Assembly (NCBI GenBank): GCA_003506095.1 | Contig: DNWZ01000263.1 | Location: 2,363 to 11,495 of the forward strand | DNA: 9,133 bases | Direction of reading: 5' to 3' | DNA from: Planctomycetaceae bacterium | Lineage (GTDB): Bacteria > Planctomycetota > Planctomycetia > Pirellulales > Pirellulaceae | Shown: piece after piece, positions 1-7,045 of the stretch | Layout: each line of letters begins with the position of its first letter | Numbering within the stretch: the first letter of the stretch is position 1 | Program-made: the position numbers and the translations under genes | The notes under the pieces: model-generated | What the model was told of the DNA's origin: nothing | The model's input: only the letters and a program-made list of their open reading frames with translations | Databases searched by the model: none

Positions 1-907
1 CAACGCGCGACATGGTCAACCAATAAATCGCACCGATCACAAAATAAAACAGTGTGATCTGTTCGATCCCATAACTTTGCAACCACGTCTTCACACTGTC
101 TTCGCCCAAAAACGTGATTAAAAAAATCACCACAAAGATGAACGGTATCGAATAGAGGATATCGACGATTCGCATCATCGCCGCATCGACAAAGCCGCCC
201 AAGTAACCGGCCGTCGCACCATAGCTGACCCCGATCACCAAACTGACCATGGTCGCCACCAAGCCGACCACCAGTGAAACCCTCGCACCCCAAAACACTC
301 TCGCCAACAAGTCGCGGCCTAATTTGTCCGTCCCAAACAACGACGGCAGCGCATAATCACCAAAGATTGCGACTCGGACACGGCACATGCCCCACGAAAC
401 CGGGCCAAGCTTGTTCCACAACTGATTGAAGGGATGTTCGACCTTCGTCCGGTCGTCGATCACATCACCCAATTTTCGACGTTCTTCGGGGTCTTGGGTG
501 TTGTCACGCTGTGCCTTCAGTGTAGCGATTTCCGCATCAAATCGTTTCAGTTCGGCAACCAACGAACTATCGGCAAAGCCCAACCCATCGCGACTGCCCA
601 TCGTGACGGGTTTCAATTCCGGCGGCAGCAGTCGGCGAAACTTTAAATCCTTATCGATCGGACTTTGCAGCGGCAACATCGGCGTAAAAAGTGCCAAGAA
701 AACCAACACAGCAAGTCCGATCATGGAAATCATCGCCGTGCGTTTGCGACGCAGCCGTCGCCACGCATCGCTCCACAACGACGTACCGCGAATCGCTTCG
801 GATTCTTCTAACAACCGCGCCAGTACCGTCTGACGCTGCTGTTCGGCCATGTCCGACAAGTTGACTGAATCGTCGCTAGGTTTTACGGGCTTTAACAAAT
901 CGCTCAC
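1..907 (-). CDS. oppC: OppC-type peptide ABC transporter permease (3' end cut by window)
   Basis: This is an inner-membrane permease subunit of a peptide/nickel-class ABC importer, paired with the OppB-type protein just upstream. The 302 visible codons show a basic cytoplasmic N-terminus (residues 50-57), TM1 near 58-77, a long periplasmic stretch to about 185, then the family signature GTDKLGRDLLARVFWGARVS at 192-211, followed by TM segments near 212-229, 247-267 and 283-299. The EAA loop that contacts the ATPase would follow but lies outside the window. I chose the GTG at 907 because it overlaps the OppB stop as GTGA and has GAGGG 10 nt upstream; an in-frame ATG at 850 is the alternative, giving a protein 19 residues shorter. 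The odd part is residues 82-185: this TM1-TM2 loop is far longer than in E. coli OppC and contains a charged, probably helical stretch (about 114-155). Confidence 0.92.
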   Translation of the reverse strand, partial: MSDLLKPVKPSDDSVNLSDMAEQQRQTVLARLLEESEAIRGTSLWSDAWRRLRRKRTAMISMIGLAVLVFLALFTPMLPLQSPIDKDLKFRRLLPPELKPVTMGSRDGLGFADSSLVAELKRFDAEIATLKAQRDNTQDPEERRKLGDVIDDRTKVEHPFNQLWNKLGPVSWGMCRVRVAIFGDYALPSLFGTDKLGRDLLARVFWGARVSLVVGLVATMVSLVIGVSYGATAGYLGGFVDAAMMRIVDILYSIPFIFVVIFLITFLGEDSVKTWLQSYGIEQITLFYFVIGAIYWLTMSRV

Positions 908-1833
908 TGCAACTTTACCCTCGGATCAATCACGGCGTAAGAAATGTCGACGATTGAATTCATCACAAATAATAACAGGGTATACGTCAACACCATGCCC
1001 ATCGCCAGCGTGTAATCACGTTGCAAAGCGGCATTGATGAAATGGCTGCCCATACCAGGGATCGCGAAAATCTTTTCTAGCACCAGCGAACCGGTCAGCA
1101 CCCCAGCGGTTGCCGGACCAAGGTAAGAAACAACCGGCAACATTGCACCGGGCAACACATGCTTGAGAATCACCGCACGGTGCGACAACCCTTTTGCCAT
1201 CGCGGTGCGAACATGCTCGCGGTTCAGAACTTCCAGCATCCCGGCACGCGTCAACCGAGCGATATAGGCGGCGACCGGTGCCCCCAAACAGAGCGCCGGC
1301 AACATCACCTGGCTGAGCGTTCCCCAACCGGCGGCGGGAAATATTTGCACGGAAAAAACGAACAACAGAATCGCAAGGCTAGCGAGCACGAAATTGGGGA
1401 CCGCGATCCCAAAAACCGCAATCGCCATCATCGATAAATCGGCCGCTGAACCACGATAAACCGCCGAAACAACGCCAGCGGGAATACCCAGCGTGATCGC
1501 GAATACCAAGCCAAAGATTGCTAGCGAAGCCGATACAGGAAAACCTTCGGCCAAGACTTGGTTAACACTGTAATCCTCCAGTCGAATGCTCCACCCCAAA
1601 TCGCCTCGCGTAACGATTCCGACCGCATAGTCGAAATACTGTTGCAGCGGCGGAGCATCCAAGTTGTACCGTGCACGCAGTTGCCGCTCGATCGCCGGCG
1701 GTACGGTACGTTCACTGCTGAACGGGTTTCCGGGAACCGATCGCATCAACACGAACGAGACGCTGTAGACGATCCATAACGTCAACAGCATCCATCCGAA
1801 TCGATTGATCAAGTATCCGACCAAGTTTCTCAT
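904..1833 (-). CDS. oppB: OppB-type peptide ABC transporter permease
   Basis: This inner-membrane permease forms the other half of the translocation pore of an oligopeptide/dipeptide importer. The 309 residues are the normal family length. TM1 is at 11-30 and is followed by the family pattern RSVPGNPF (31-38). There is a GDLGWS motif at 78-83, then TM segments near 102-123, 134-160, 176-192, 235-255 and 278-298. The cytoplasmic EAA loop is clear at about 206-234 (REHVRTAMAKGLSHRAVI, then HVLPGAMLPV), and the protein ends in the typical YAVIDPRVKL. I chose the ATG at 1833 because AGGA sits 8 nt upstream; the TTG at 1836 would add one residue. The gene begins 22 nt after the binding-protein gene ends and its stop codon overlaps the OppC start, so the three are co-transcribed and the permeases are probably translationally coupled. 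Confidence 0.95.
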   Translation of the reverse strand: MRNLVGYLINRFGWMLLTLWIVYSVSFVLMRSVPGNPFSSERTVPPAIERQLRARYNLDAPPLQQYFDYAVGIVTRGDLGWSIRLEDYSVNQVLAEGFPVSASLAIFGLVFAITLGIPAGVVSAVYRGSAADLSMMAIAVFGIAVPNFVLASLAILLFVFSVQIFPAAGWGTLSQVMLPALCLGAPVAAYIARLTRAGMLEVLNREHVRTAMAKGLSHRAVILKHVLPGAMLPVVSYLGPATAGVLTGSLVLEKIFAIPGMGSHFINAALQRDYTLAMGMVLTYTLLLFVMNSIVDISYAVIDPRVKLQ

Positions 1834-1855
1834 CAACGGGTTCCTATGAAAATCA

Positions 1856-3835
1856 TCAATCGTTGGTGGTTACCGAATCGTCAAACCGCAACAGTTGCAG
1901 CGGATGAAGGTCTTGGGCCGATGGAAAAAAACCTTTGACGTTCGGTTTTACGACATTGATCGACGTGTAGAAGTAAATCGGAATCACTGGCATTTCATCG
2001 ACCCAAATCTGTTCGGCTTGACGCAACAGGTCCATCCGCTTGGCAGGATCGGTCTCGCGGGCGGCGCTGCGAATCAATTCGTCATAGTCCTTATTCGACC
2101 AATTGGTATTGTTTTGTGGGTTTCCCGTCATCCACATATCGAGAAACGTATTGGGGTCCGGGTAATCGGCGATCCAACCGGCGCGAGCGATTTGATAATC
2201 AGTTTGTTGCACCTTATCAAGAAAACTGCCCCATTCCATGTTTTGCAATTCGATCGCGATGTTCAGATTGTTTTGCAATTGTTGCTGAATCACTTCGGCA
2301 ATCGATCGGTGGCCTTCGCTGGTGTTATAAAGAATGGTCAGCCTTGGCATTCCGCGACCGCCGGGAAAACCGGCTTCGGCCAACAACTCTCGAGCCTTGG
2401 CAACATCCGGCACAAACCCTTCGGCGCTGGTGTAACCAGCCAATCCGGGCGGCACAATCGTTGTCGCGGGCAACTGCCCCAGCTTTGTGACTTCTTCGAC
2501 GATTTCGACACGATCGATTGCCATCGCGATCGCGCGACGAACGAGCACATTGTCCAGCGGTGGGCGAGCGACGTTCAAACGATAGAAGTAAACCGACAGT
2601 TGGGGAGCGGCGTAAAAGTCCTCGCGCTGCTTCAACACTTCCAAGACCGTCTCGGGTGGCATCGTCACCCATTGCAATTGATCGGTCTCATACATGTTCA
2701 GCGCGGTGTTTTCGCCTTCCAATGACAGAAAGTCGACGGTATTGAGCGCGACGTTGTCGGCATCGTAATAGTCTTGATTCTTTTCCAATCGTAATCGATC
2801 CCTTAAACGACGCAGTTGCAGTTTGAACGGCCCATTGGTGACGATGTTTTCGGCTTTCGTCCACAGTGGGCTGCCATGTTCTTCGACACACGCGCGGTTG
2901 ACAGGAAACAGTGTGTAGAAAGCGACAATGTTTGGAAAATAGGGAATCGGATCGTTCAGGTTGACAATGAATGTTTTTTCGTCTGGGGTTTCAAGTCCGC
3001 CAAGTTTGTCAAAGGCGACCAATACCATGTGGGCCCGCTGGGTATCTGGATCAGCAACAGGTGACTTCAAGGCGGATGAGAACGATTGGCGTTTTGTCGG
3101 ACCGTCCCATTGCACATTTCCTTGTGCATCGAGCTCCGCGATATCAATCACATAAACCCAAGATTCGGTCCAATCCGCTTCGGCGTTTTTGTTCTTCTTC
3201 TTTTCTTCGTCGGACGGTTCCGGCGGCTTGCGGATTTCTTGCAACGTGCCATAGAGGATCGTTCCGCGTGGATAATTCTGATAGGTCGCTTTCCCCGTAG
3301 GCGTTTCGTCAGGCCGATCCCACATTTCGACCTCCACGCGATCCCCCACCGCAACGGTTGCATCGCTGTAAGCTTTTGCGAACGGGATGCTGTGCAAGTG
3401 AAACGAATACTCCGACGCGGTACCGGGATGAAGCACGCGTTGCCACGACCAAGCGAAATCGTAACTGGTTACCGGCGTGCCATCGGTCCATTTGATGCCA
3501 TCGCGCAGGCGAAAGGTATAACGCTTGTTTTCGTTGGACACCTCGAATGACTCGGCCATCCCCGGCTTAGGAGCCATCGGCTGCAGGCCGGTTTCTGGGT
3601 CGGGTTCACCCTCGGGCATCATCCGCAGCAACCCCTCGAACAGTTCGAACAGGATGCGGCCCTCGATATTGCCGGTCGCGCGAGCCGGGTCGAGCGTTTT
3701 GACGTCCGCGCCCGATTGCAGGCTGAACTCAGCCGGCGGCAACGATTCGAAGAACGACGCCCAGGCTAAGGCGGCCACAACGCAGACGATGGCGATCGAC
3801 AGGAACGCTTTGCGAGCTTCTGGAGACACGGGCAA
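1856..3835 (-). CDS. oppA: Peptide ABC transporter substrate-binding protein (OppA-like, family 5)
   Basis: This extracytoplasmic solute-binding protein should deliver oligopeptides to the OppBC permease. It has an N-terminal hydrophobic segment at about 10-29 with no lipobox Cys; a signal-peptidase site after AWA (24-26) is possible, otherwise it stays membrane anchored. Family features include LQSGADVKTLDPARA (39-53), a FRLRDGIKWTDGTPV block (108-122), WQRVLHPGTASEY (131-143), NDPIPYF (294-300), VTNGPFKL (332-339), VRRAIAMAIDR (432-442) and AGWIADYPDPNTFLDMW (552-568). At 659 residues it is about 120 longer than E. coli OppA; the extra sequence is an insert near 158-280 with a Glu/Lys-rich patch (209-220). 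The start is uncertain: the region upstream is pyrimidine rich with no Shine-Dalgarno site. TTG at 3835 is given; GTG at 3829, two codons later, is equally plausible. Substrate class is inferred from family only. Confidence 0.93.
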   Translation of the reverse strand: MPVSPEARKAFLSIAIVCVVAALAWASFFESLPPAEFSLQSGADVKTLDPARATGNIEGRILFELFEGLLRMMPEGEPDPETGLQPMAPKPGMAESFEVSNENKRYTFRLRDGIKWTDGTPVTSYDFAWSWQRVLHPGTASEYSFHLHSIPFAKAYSDATVAVGDRVEVEMWDRPDETPTGKATYQNYPRGTILYGTLQEIRKPPEPSDEEKKKNKNAEADWTESWVYVIDIAELDAQGNVQWDGPTKRQSFSSALKSPVADPDTQRAHMVLVAFDKLGGLETPDEKTFIVNLNDPIPYFPNIVAFYTLFPVNRACVEEHGSPLWTKAENIVTNGPFKLQLRRLRDRLRLEKNQDYYDADNVALNTVDFLSLEGENTALNMYETDQLQWVTMPPETVLEVLKQREDFYAAPQLSVYFYRLNVARPPLDNVLVRRAIAMAIDRVEIVEEVTKLGQLPATTIVPPGLAGYTSAEGFVPDVAKARELLAEAGFPGGRGMPRLTILYNTSEGHRSIAEVIQQQLQNNLNIAIELQNMEWGSFLDKVQQTDYQIARAGWIADYPDPNTFLDMWMTGNPQNNTNWSNKDYDELIRSAARETDPAKRMDLLRQAEQIWVDEMPVIPIYFYTSINVVKPNVKGFFPSAQDLHPLQLLRFDDSVTTND

Positions 3836-3873
3836 CGGGTGGGTCGGGAGGAAGGAAACGAATCGCAGGCACC

Positions 3874-3898
3874 GTTATACAACACTCCGCAGCGTCAA
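3874..3898 (-). promoter_or_regulatory. Possible promoter of the opp operon (weak)
   Basis: Read on the minus strand, a TATAAC hexamer (3879-3874) lies about 38 nt ahead of the binding-protein start and a TTGACG hexamer (3898-3893) lies upstream of it. The hexamers are individually good matches to sigma-70 boxes, but the 13 nt spacer is shorter than the usual 16-18, so they may not act as a pair. The TATAAC could act with a weaker -35. This is a guess from sequence only. Confidence 0.22.
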
Positions 3899-4071
3899 GG
3901 TTGCAAGCGCCGCCAGCCCGCAGGAAATCGCCCAATACCACTCCCTGGTTATGCAATTCCCTGCCAACCAAGGCGGCCACCTGGCAGCGTCTGGAATCGC
4001 TCGGTTCGAGGTGCAGAAATGGGAACTAGCCCAGAGTTTATGCGGCGATTCATAACGAATTTCGGGATTTT

Positions 4072-4099
4072 CACGAAGGCACGAAGGCACAGGGGGGGG
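4072..4099. repeat. Short tandem repeat CACGAAGG x2 plus G8 run
   Basis: Two exact copies of the 8-mer CACGAAGG (4072-4079, 4080-4087) are followed by CACA and a run of eight G (4092-4099). I recall CACGAAGG-type repeats as common intergenic sequence in planctomycetes and some other phyla, where accidental translations give strings such as TKARRHEG. That is recollection, not something shown by this window. The homopolymer is a possible site of slippage or sequencing error. Confidence 0.55.
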
Positions 4100-4114
4100 C
4101 GAAGTTCATTCGGA

Positions 4115-4261
4115 TCAGCAACGCGATTTCGACCGAAACGCCTCGCATAACGCGACGTTCTCGTAATCGAGGTTTTCTTCGCGAACGGTCCAGAAGAAGG
4201 GTTTCTGAGTCTGGTCGAAAGATCTGGGACGAAAAATGGAGTCCAGTACTTTTTGTCCCAC
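4115..4261 (-). pseudogene. Possible small gene or gene remnant (48 codons)
   Basis: A minus-strand frame opens after a TAG (4274-4276) and runs from a GTG at 4261 to a TGA at 4115. Its 48-residue product has a balanced composition, including the stretches DQTQKPFFWTVREENLDYEN and VALCEAFRSKSRC, more protein-like than the other frames in this region. There is no ATG and no Shine-Dalgarno site. It ends just before the CACGAAGG repeat. It may be the tail of a decayed gene, part of a dispersed repeat, or chance; I do not recognise a family. Confidence 0.15.
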
Positions 4262-4420
4262 ATTATTCGCCAGCTAGACGCAAGTGATTTCATGAGGGGC
4301 CGGTCAAAAGCGGGAGCTCATCAACGTGGCAGGCACAAATGACGCTGCCCTCGGCGTTTTTTCGTTATTGCCCCTGATTTTCTCGTCACGTGCGGCGCGA
4401 TTTAAGATGCTGTCGGCCGT

Positions 4421-4437
4421 TCGCCTTGGTTAGGCGA
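4421..4437 (-). terminator. Small hairpin after the biosynthetic operon
   Basis: A 6 bp perfect inverted repeat (TCGCCT / AGGCGA, loop of 5) sits 12 nt beyond the stop codon of the gene ending at 4450. It is GC rich but no T-run follows in the direction of transcription, so it is not a standard intrinsic terminator. It could mark a transcript end or be incidental. Confidence 0.25.
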
Positions 4438-4449
4438 TTGGGCAGTCGC

Positions 4450-5670
4450 TCAACCGTTGGTGATGATCGCGAACTGATCCAAAAGGCTTTGGAACGATAC
4501 GCGATCTTTTTCCGACCCGGTCTGAGTCAGTTTCATGATCGTGTCGATACTGATGACACCACTGCTACGCAAGCGGATCCCGGTGACAACGGGTTTTGCC
4601 GGATAAAGCCCCATCAAGATAAAACTGTCAAATCGAATCGATGCTGAAATCGTTGGCAGTGGATCTTGGATGACCGATTCGGCAGCAGTTACCAAACGAT
4701 GAAGGTTCTGGCGCGAGTTCGTTGTTGCAAAGACTTCAAGCTTGGGCAATTTATCCGAGGACGATTCGGAAAGGTGTAAGAAAAGTAGTTCAGTGACATC
4801 TTTGGGCTTCGCACTTACTAGGCCATCTTTCTGAGTTGAATCGACATAGCGAAACGCCATCACCAAAGTTCGTCCGTTGGCGTTTTCCCCTTCGCGAAGT
4901 ACACCGATCGCGCGAAACTTTCCAATCGCTTCGTCGATCAACGGTTCGGCTTTTATAGTCGATGTTGGACTAGCATTTTTATAAAACGCCGCGCGACAAT
5001 CGGTGCCGAAATAGGCGTTCCCTTTTTCATCTTGAAACACGATCGGCTCGATCGCCAAACGATGCTCCGTCAAATACTCGCGAATCGCACCGGCCGACGC
5101 GGTTGGTAACTTCAGATCTGCTGCACTATCGATTTCCAATCCGACCGTCACCGCAGCCATCCTGCCCATCACGCCTCTTCGGCCAATCGGTAAACGGGTT
5201 AGCGGTGGTTTGACCGCAGTTTCGGGCAGCAGCAACTTGCAAGCGAAATCTTTGGACTGGTTGAAGGCGCGATTGACTTGCGACTCCTGCCACGGCACTT
5301 CGCCAATGGAGTGAATTTGGTCAATGGTTGGTGTTGCCCCCATCGCGCCGACCACTAACCTGCCGCCATCGTTGGCTGTTGCGTTCGCAGAATCGGACGG
5401 GTTGTCGGTTTCCTTCCTAAAGCCGGTCTCATTGTAAGGCTCGGATTTTCCGTTGCGGCCTTGGATACTTGCGGTGGGTTCCATCAACCACGATTCGTCA
5501 TTCACAGGCTCCACAGATTCGGTGCCAGAGGCCCTTTCCTCGATAAGCTGTTTCAAATCAGCTGGCAGTGTCCCCCAGCTTAATCCGTCGATTTTTTCGA
5601 CAGCGATCATGGCCACGACCGCCAACAACACAACCGCTGACAGGATTTTAAAAACGGTATTTGTGGTCAT
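4450..5670 (-). CDS. Hypothetical membrane-anchored extracytoplasmic protein
   Basis: I do not recognise the family of this 406-residue protein. A hydrophobic segment at about 7-24 following a short N-terminus with one Lys looks like a signal anchor or an uncleaved signal peptide, placing the rest outside the cytoplasm. Residues 34-110 are polar and low in predicted structure (Glu, Ser, Asn, Pro rich), probably a linker. A mixed alpha/beta globular part follows at about 115-406, with only two cysteines (C144, C225) that could form a disulfide. The last 70 residues alternate hydrophobic and polar residues as in beta strands (about 340-378). The ATG at 5670 lies 22 nt after the acyltransferase stop, so it is probably the last gene of that operon. 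By position it may act in export, anchoring or surface display of the product, but nothing in the sequence proves this. Confidence 0.82.
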   Translation of the reverse strand: MTTNTVFKILSAVVLLAVVAMIAVEKIDGLSWGTLPADLKQLIEERASGTESVEPVNDESWLMEPTASIQGRNGKSEPYNETGFRKETDNPSDSANATANDGGRLVVGAMGATPTIDQIHSIGEVPWQESQVNRAFNQSKDFACKLLLPETAVKPPLTRLPIGRRGVMGRMAAVTVGLEIDSAADLKLPTASAGAIREYLTEHRLAIEPIVFQDEKGNAYFGTDCRAAFYKNASPTSTIKAEPLIDEAIGKFRAIGVLREGENANGRTLVMAFRYVDSTQKDGLVSAKPKDVTELLFLHLSESSSDKLPKLEVFATTNSRQNLHRLVTAAESVIQDPLPTISASIRFDSFILMGLYPAKPVVTGIRLRSSGVISIDTIMKLTQTGSEKDRVSFQSLLDQFAIITNG

Positions 5671-5692
5671 GTGATTGATAGGTTTTCAGTGG

Positions 5693-7045
5693 TTATTGGC
5701 AAATATCATTGCAGCTCTGGAAGAAACCTTCGCCGAAACTTTTCAAGCGATCTGCGTCAAAGTGGCCGCCACGTCCGCGCATTGTAATCGTAATCTGTCC
5801 ATTCGCACCCGTCACGGTAATCGCCAGCGGCACCCCGGGCGGCAGCGGAGCGATACAGGCGACCCGATCAATCTTGGCTCCGGCGAGCATCCACTGGCCA
5901 GATTCCAGTTTCACGCCATGGCGTCGCCCCAGTTGCAAGTTTGACAAACATGTCAGCGTAACGGTCGGCGTAAAGCGTCCCGAACGTTCAATCCGGTTCA
6001 CGGCAAACGGAATTTTCTCTACCAACTCGACTCCCCTCATCAGCTCCGCCGCTGCGCCACGTTGGCGAACGTAACGAAGTTGTTCGGCGACCGATTCTAG
6101 CAACTGACCAGGCGTTGCCCAATCGCTCGAACGTCGTCGAATGTAGGCAAAGCCGACCCGATTGGAGGCCGGCGAGCGTCGGTCGGCCCAGGTGCGAAGG
6201 TCTACTGGATTAAGAATGTTCAAGTATTCGCCGCTAGGCTGTGACGACGAGCACTGGTTCAGCATTAAAAAACCCGCCGCCGTCATCACATCGTTCATCA
6301 CATGTTTCGACCGAACCAGAAACCCATGGATCGATCTCGCTTGCTCTGAATCCAAGATGAACTGTGCAACTAAATCTTTCTGCCCCGAATCGCTTGGGGC
6401 TAAGTTGCTAGGTTGTCGGATCGGTTGGATGCGGTGGTTACGGCCCTTGATGGTGACCCAAAGGTTTCTCAAGCCTTCACCAATCCCGATCGGCGTCTCA
6501 CCCGATGGAGTCTCAAAGTGCCCTCGTCGGCTCAACGCGATCTGGTCCACGATAGTTTCTTTCGTCTCGCCCGACTTCATCGCAGCGTAGGTCATCGTAA
6601 CATCGCGATAAAACCTGGCCCCACCTTGGCCGTCCGTGCACGCGTGGTGATATTCAAACCGCAGTCGCGATCGCCCATTGGCCGATGTGAAAAGACGGAC
6701 TGCCAAGCCGGCCTGTGAGCGAATCGATATTGCCACCGGTGGCTCAAGAAACGAACATCCTGGCGATGGCGTTTCAAGGGTGTCGACGACAGTATGTTGC
6801 AAAACGTCAGCTGTCTGAATCGATTTCCAAACCAATCCCGCTTGCTCATGCTCCACACGACTGCTCAGCAACGGATGCAGCGGCAATACGCATTCAACAG
6901 CTCGCTTCAATACATCCGCATCTAATACTCCATCAAAATCTGCCTCGGCCGAAAAGACGGGAGATCCATCGCTGGACTGCGAGCGAACAAAGTACCGTTC
7001 TACGGCCACTAACTTATGCCAATTCGGGGCGATCGGCTCAGACAC
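5693..7045 (-). CDS. Stand-alone condensation-superfamily acyltransferase (HHxxxDG)
   Basis: This 450-residue protein belongs to the chloramphenicol acetyltransferase/NRPS condensation/PapA/wax-synthase fold superfamily, which transfers an acyl group from CoA or a carrier protein to an alcohol or amine. The catalytic motif HHACTDG is at 133-139, His134 being the expected base. Other family marks are an N-terminal LPLHPLLSSRV block (54-64), VMNDVMTAAGFLML (249-262), NPVDLR (279-284) and SNRVGFAYI (294-302). There is no adenylation or carrier domain, so it works in trans. The GTG at 7045 overlaps the end of the SDR gene by 8 nt, and an in-frame TGA just upstream excludes a longer form. In this operon it is a good candidate for releasing or esterifying a finished chain. 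Substrate and acceptor cannot be read from sequence; a polyketide-associated PapA5-like role or a wax-ester-type role are both possible. Confidence 0.85.
   Translation of the reverse strand: MSEPIAPNWHKLVAVERYFVRSQSSDGSPVFSAEADFDGVLDADVLKRAVECVLPLHPLLSSRVEHEQAGLVWKSIQTADVLQHTVVDTLETPSPGCSFLEPPVAISIRSQAGLAVRLFTSANGRSRLRFEYHHACTDGQGGARFYRDVTMTYAAMKSGETKETIVDQIALSRRGHFETPSGETPIGIGEGLRNLWVTIKGRNHRIQPIRQPSNLAPSDSGQKDLVAQFILDSEQARSIHGFLVRSKHVMNDVMTAAGFLMLNQCSSSQPSGEYLNILNPVDLRTWADRRSPASNRVGFAYIRRRSSDWATPGQLLESVAEQLRYVRQRGAAAELMRGVELVEKIPFAVNRIERSGRFTPTVTLTCLSNLQLGRRHGVKLESGQWMLAGAKIDRVACIAPLPPGVPLAITVTGANGQITITMRGRGGHFDADRLKSFGEGFFQSCNDICQ

Larger units (their letters stand above)
3836..4449. other. 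614 bp intergenic region between the biosynthetic and transporter operons
   Basis: No convincing gene is present on either strand. Overlapping open frames here are short, rich in Arg/Pro/Ser, lack Shine-Dalgarno sites and look like random frames. Items noted separately are a hairpin after the upstream operon, a CACGAAGG tandem repeat with a G8 run, a 48-codon open frame that may be a remnant, and a possible -10 element for the transporter operon. The pyrimidine-rich block just ahead of the binding-protein start (minus-strand reading, 3836-3860) holds no ribosome binding site. Confidence 0.7.

Noticed and set aside
434..646. Short plus-strand open frames opposite oppC
   Set aside because: The minus-strand frame codes a clear permease with the GTDKLGRD signature, so these are shadows.
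1895..2725. 276-codon plus-strand open frame
   Set aside because: Lies fully inside the binding-protein gene on the other strand, has no family features and is explained as a shadow frame.
3525..4055. 176-codon plus-strand open frame across the opp upstream region
   Set aside because: Ser/Arg/Asn-rich with no domain pattern; half of it overlaps the start of the clearly coding binding-protein gene.
3949..4293. 114-codon minus-strand frame with an ATG in the intergenic region
   Set aside because: Highly basic, no Shine-Dalgarno site, runs through the CACGAAGG repeat and G8 tract, and has no recognisable domain.
4342..4362. ACGC/GCGT hairpin followed by six T on the plus strand
   Set aside because: It has the shape of an intrinsic terminator only for plus-strand transcription, but no plus-strand gene lies upstream; the stem is only 4-5 bp.
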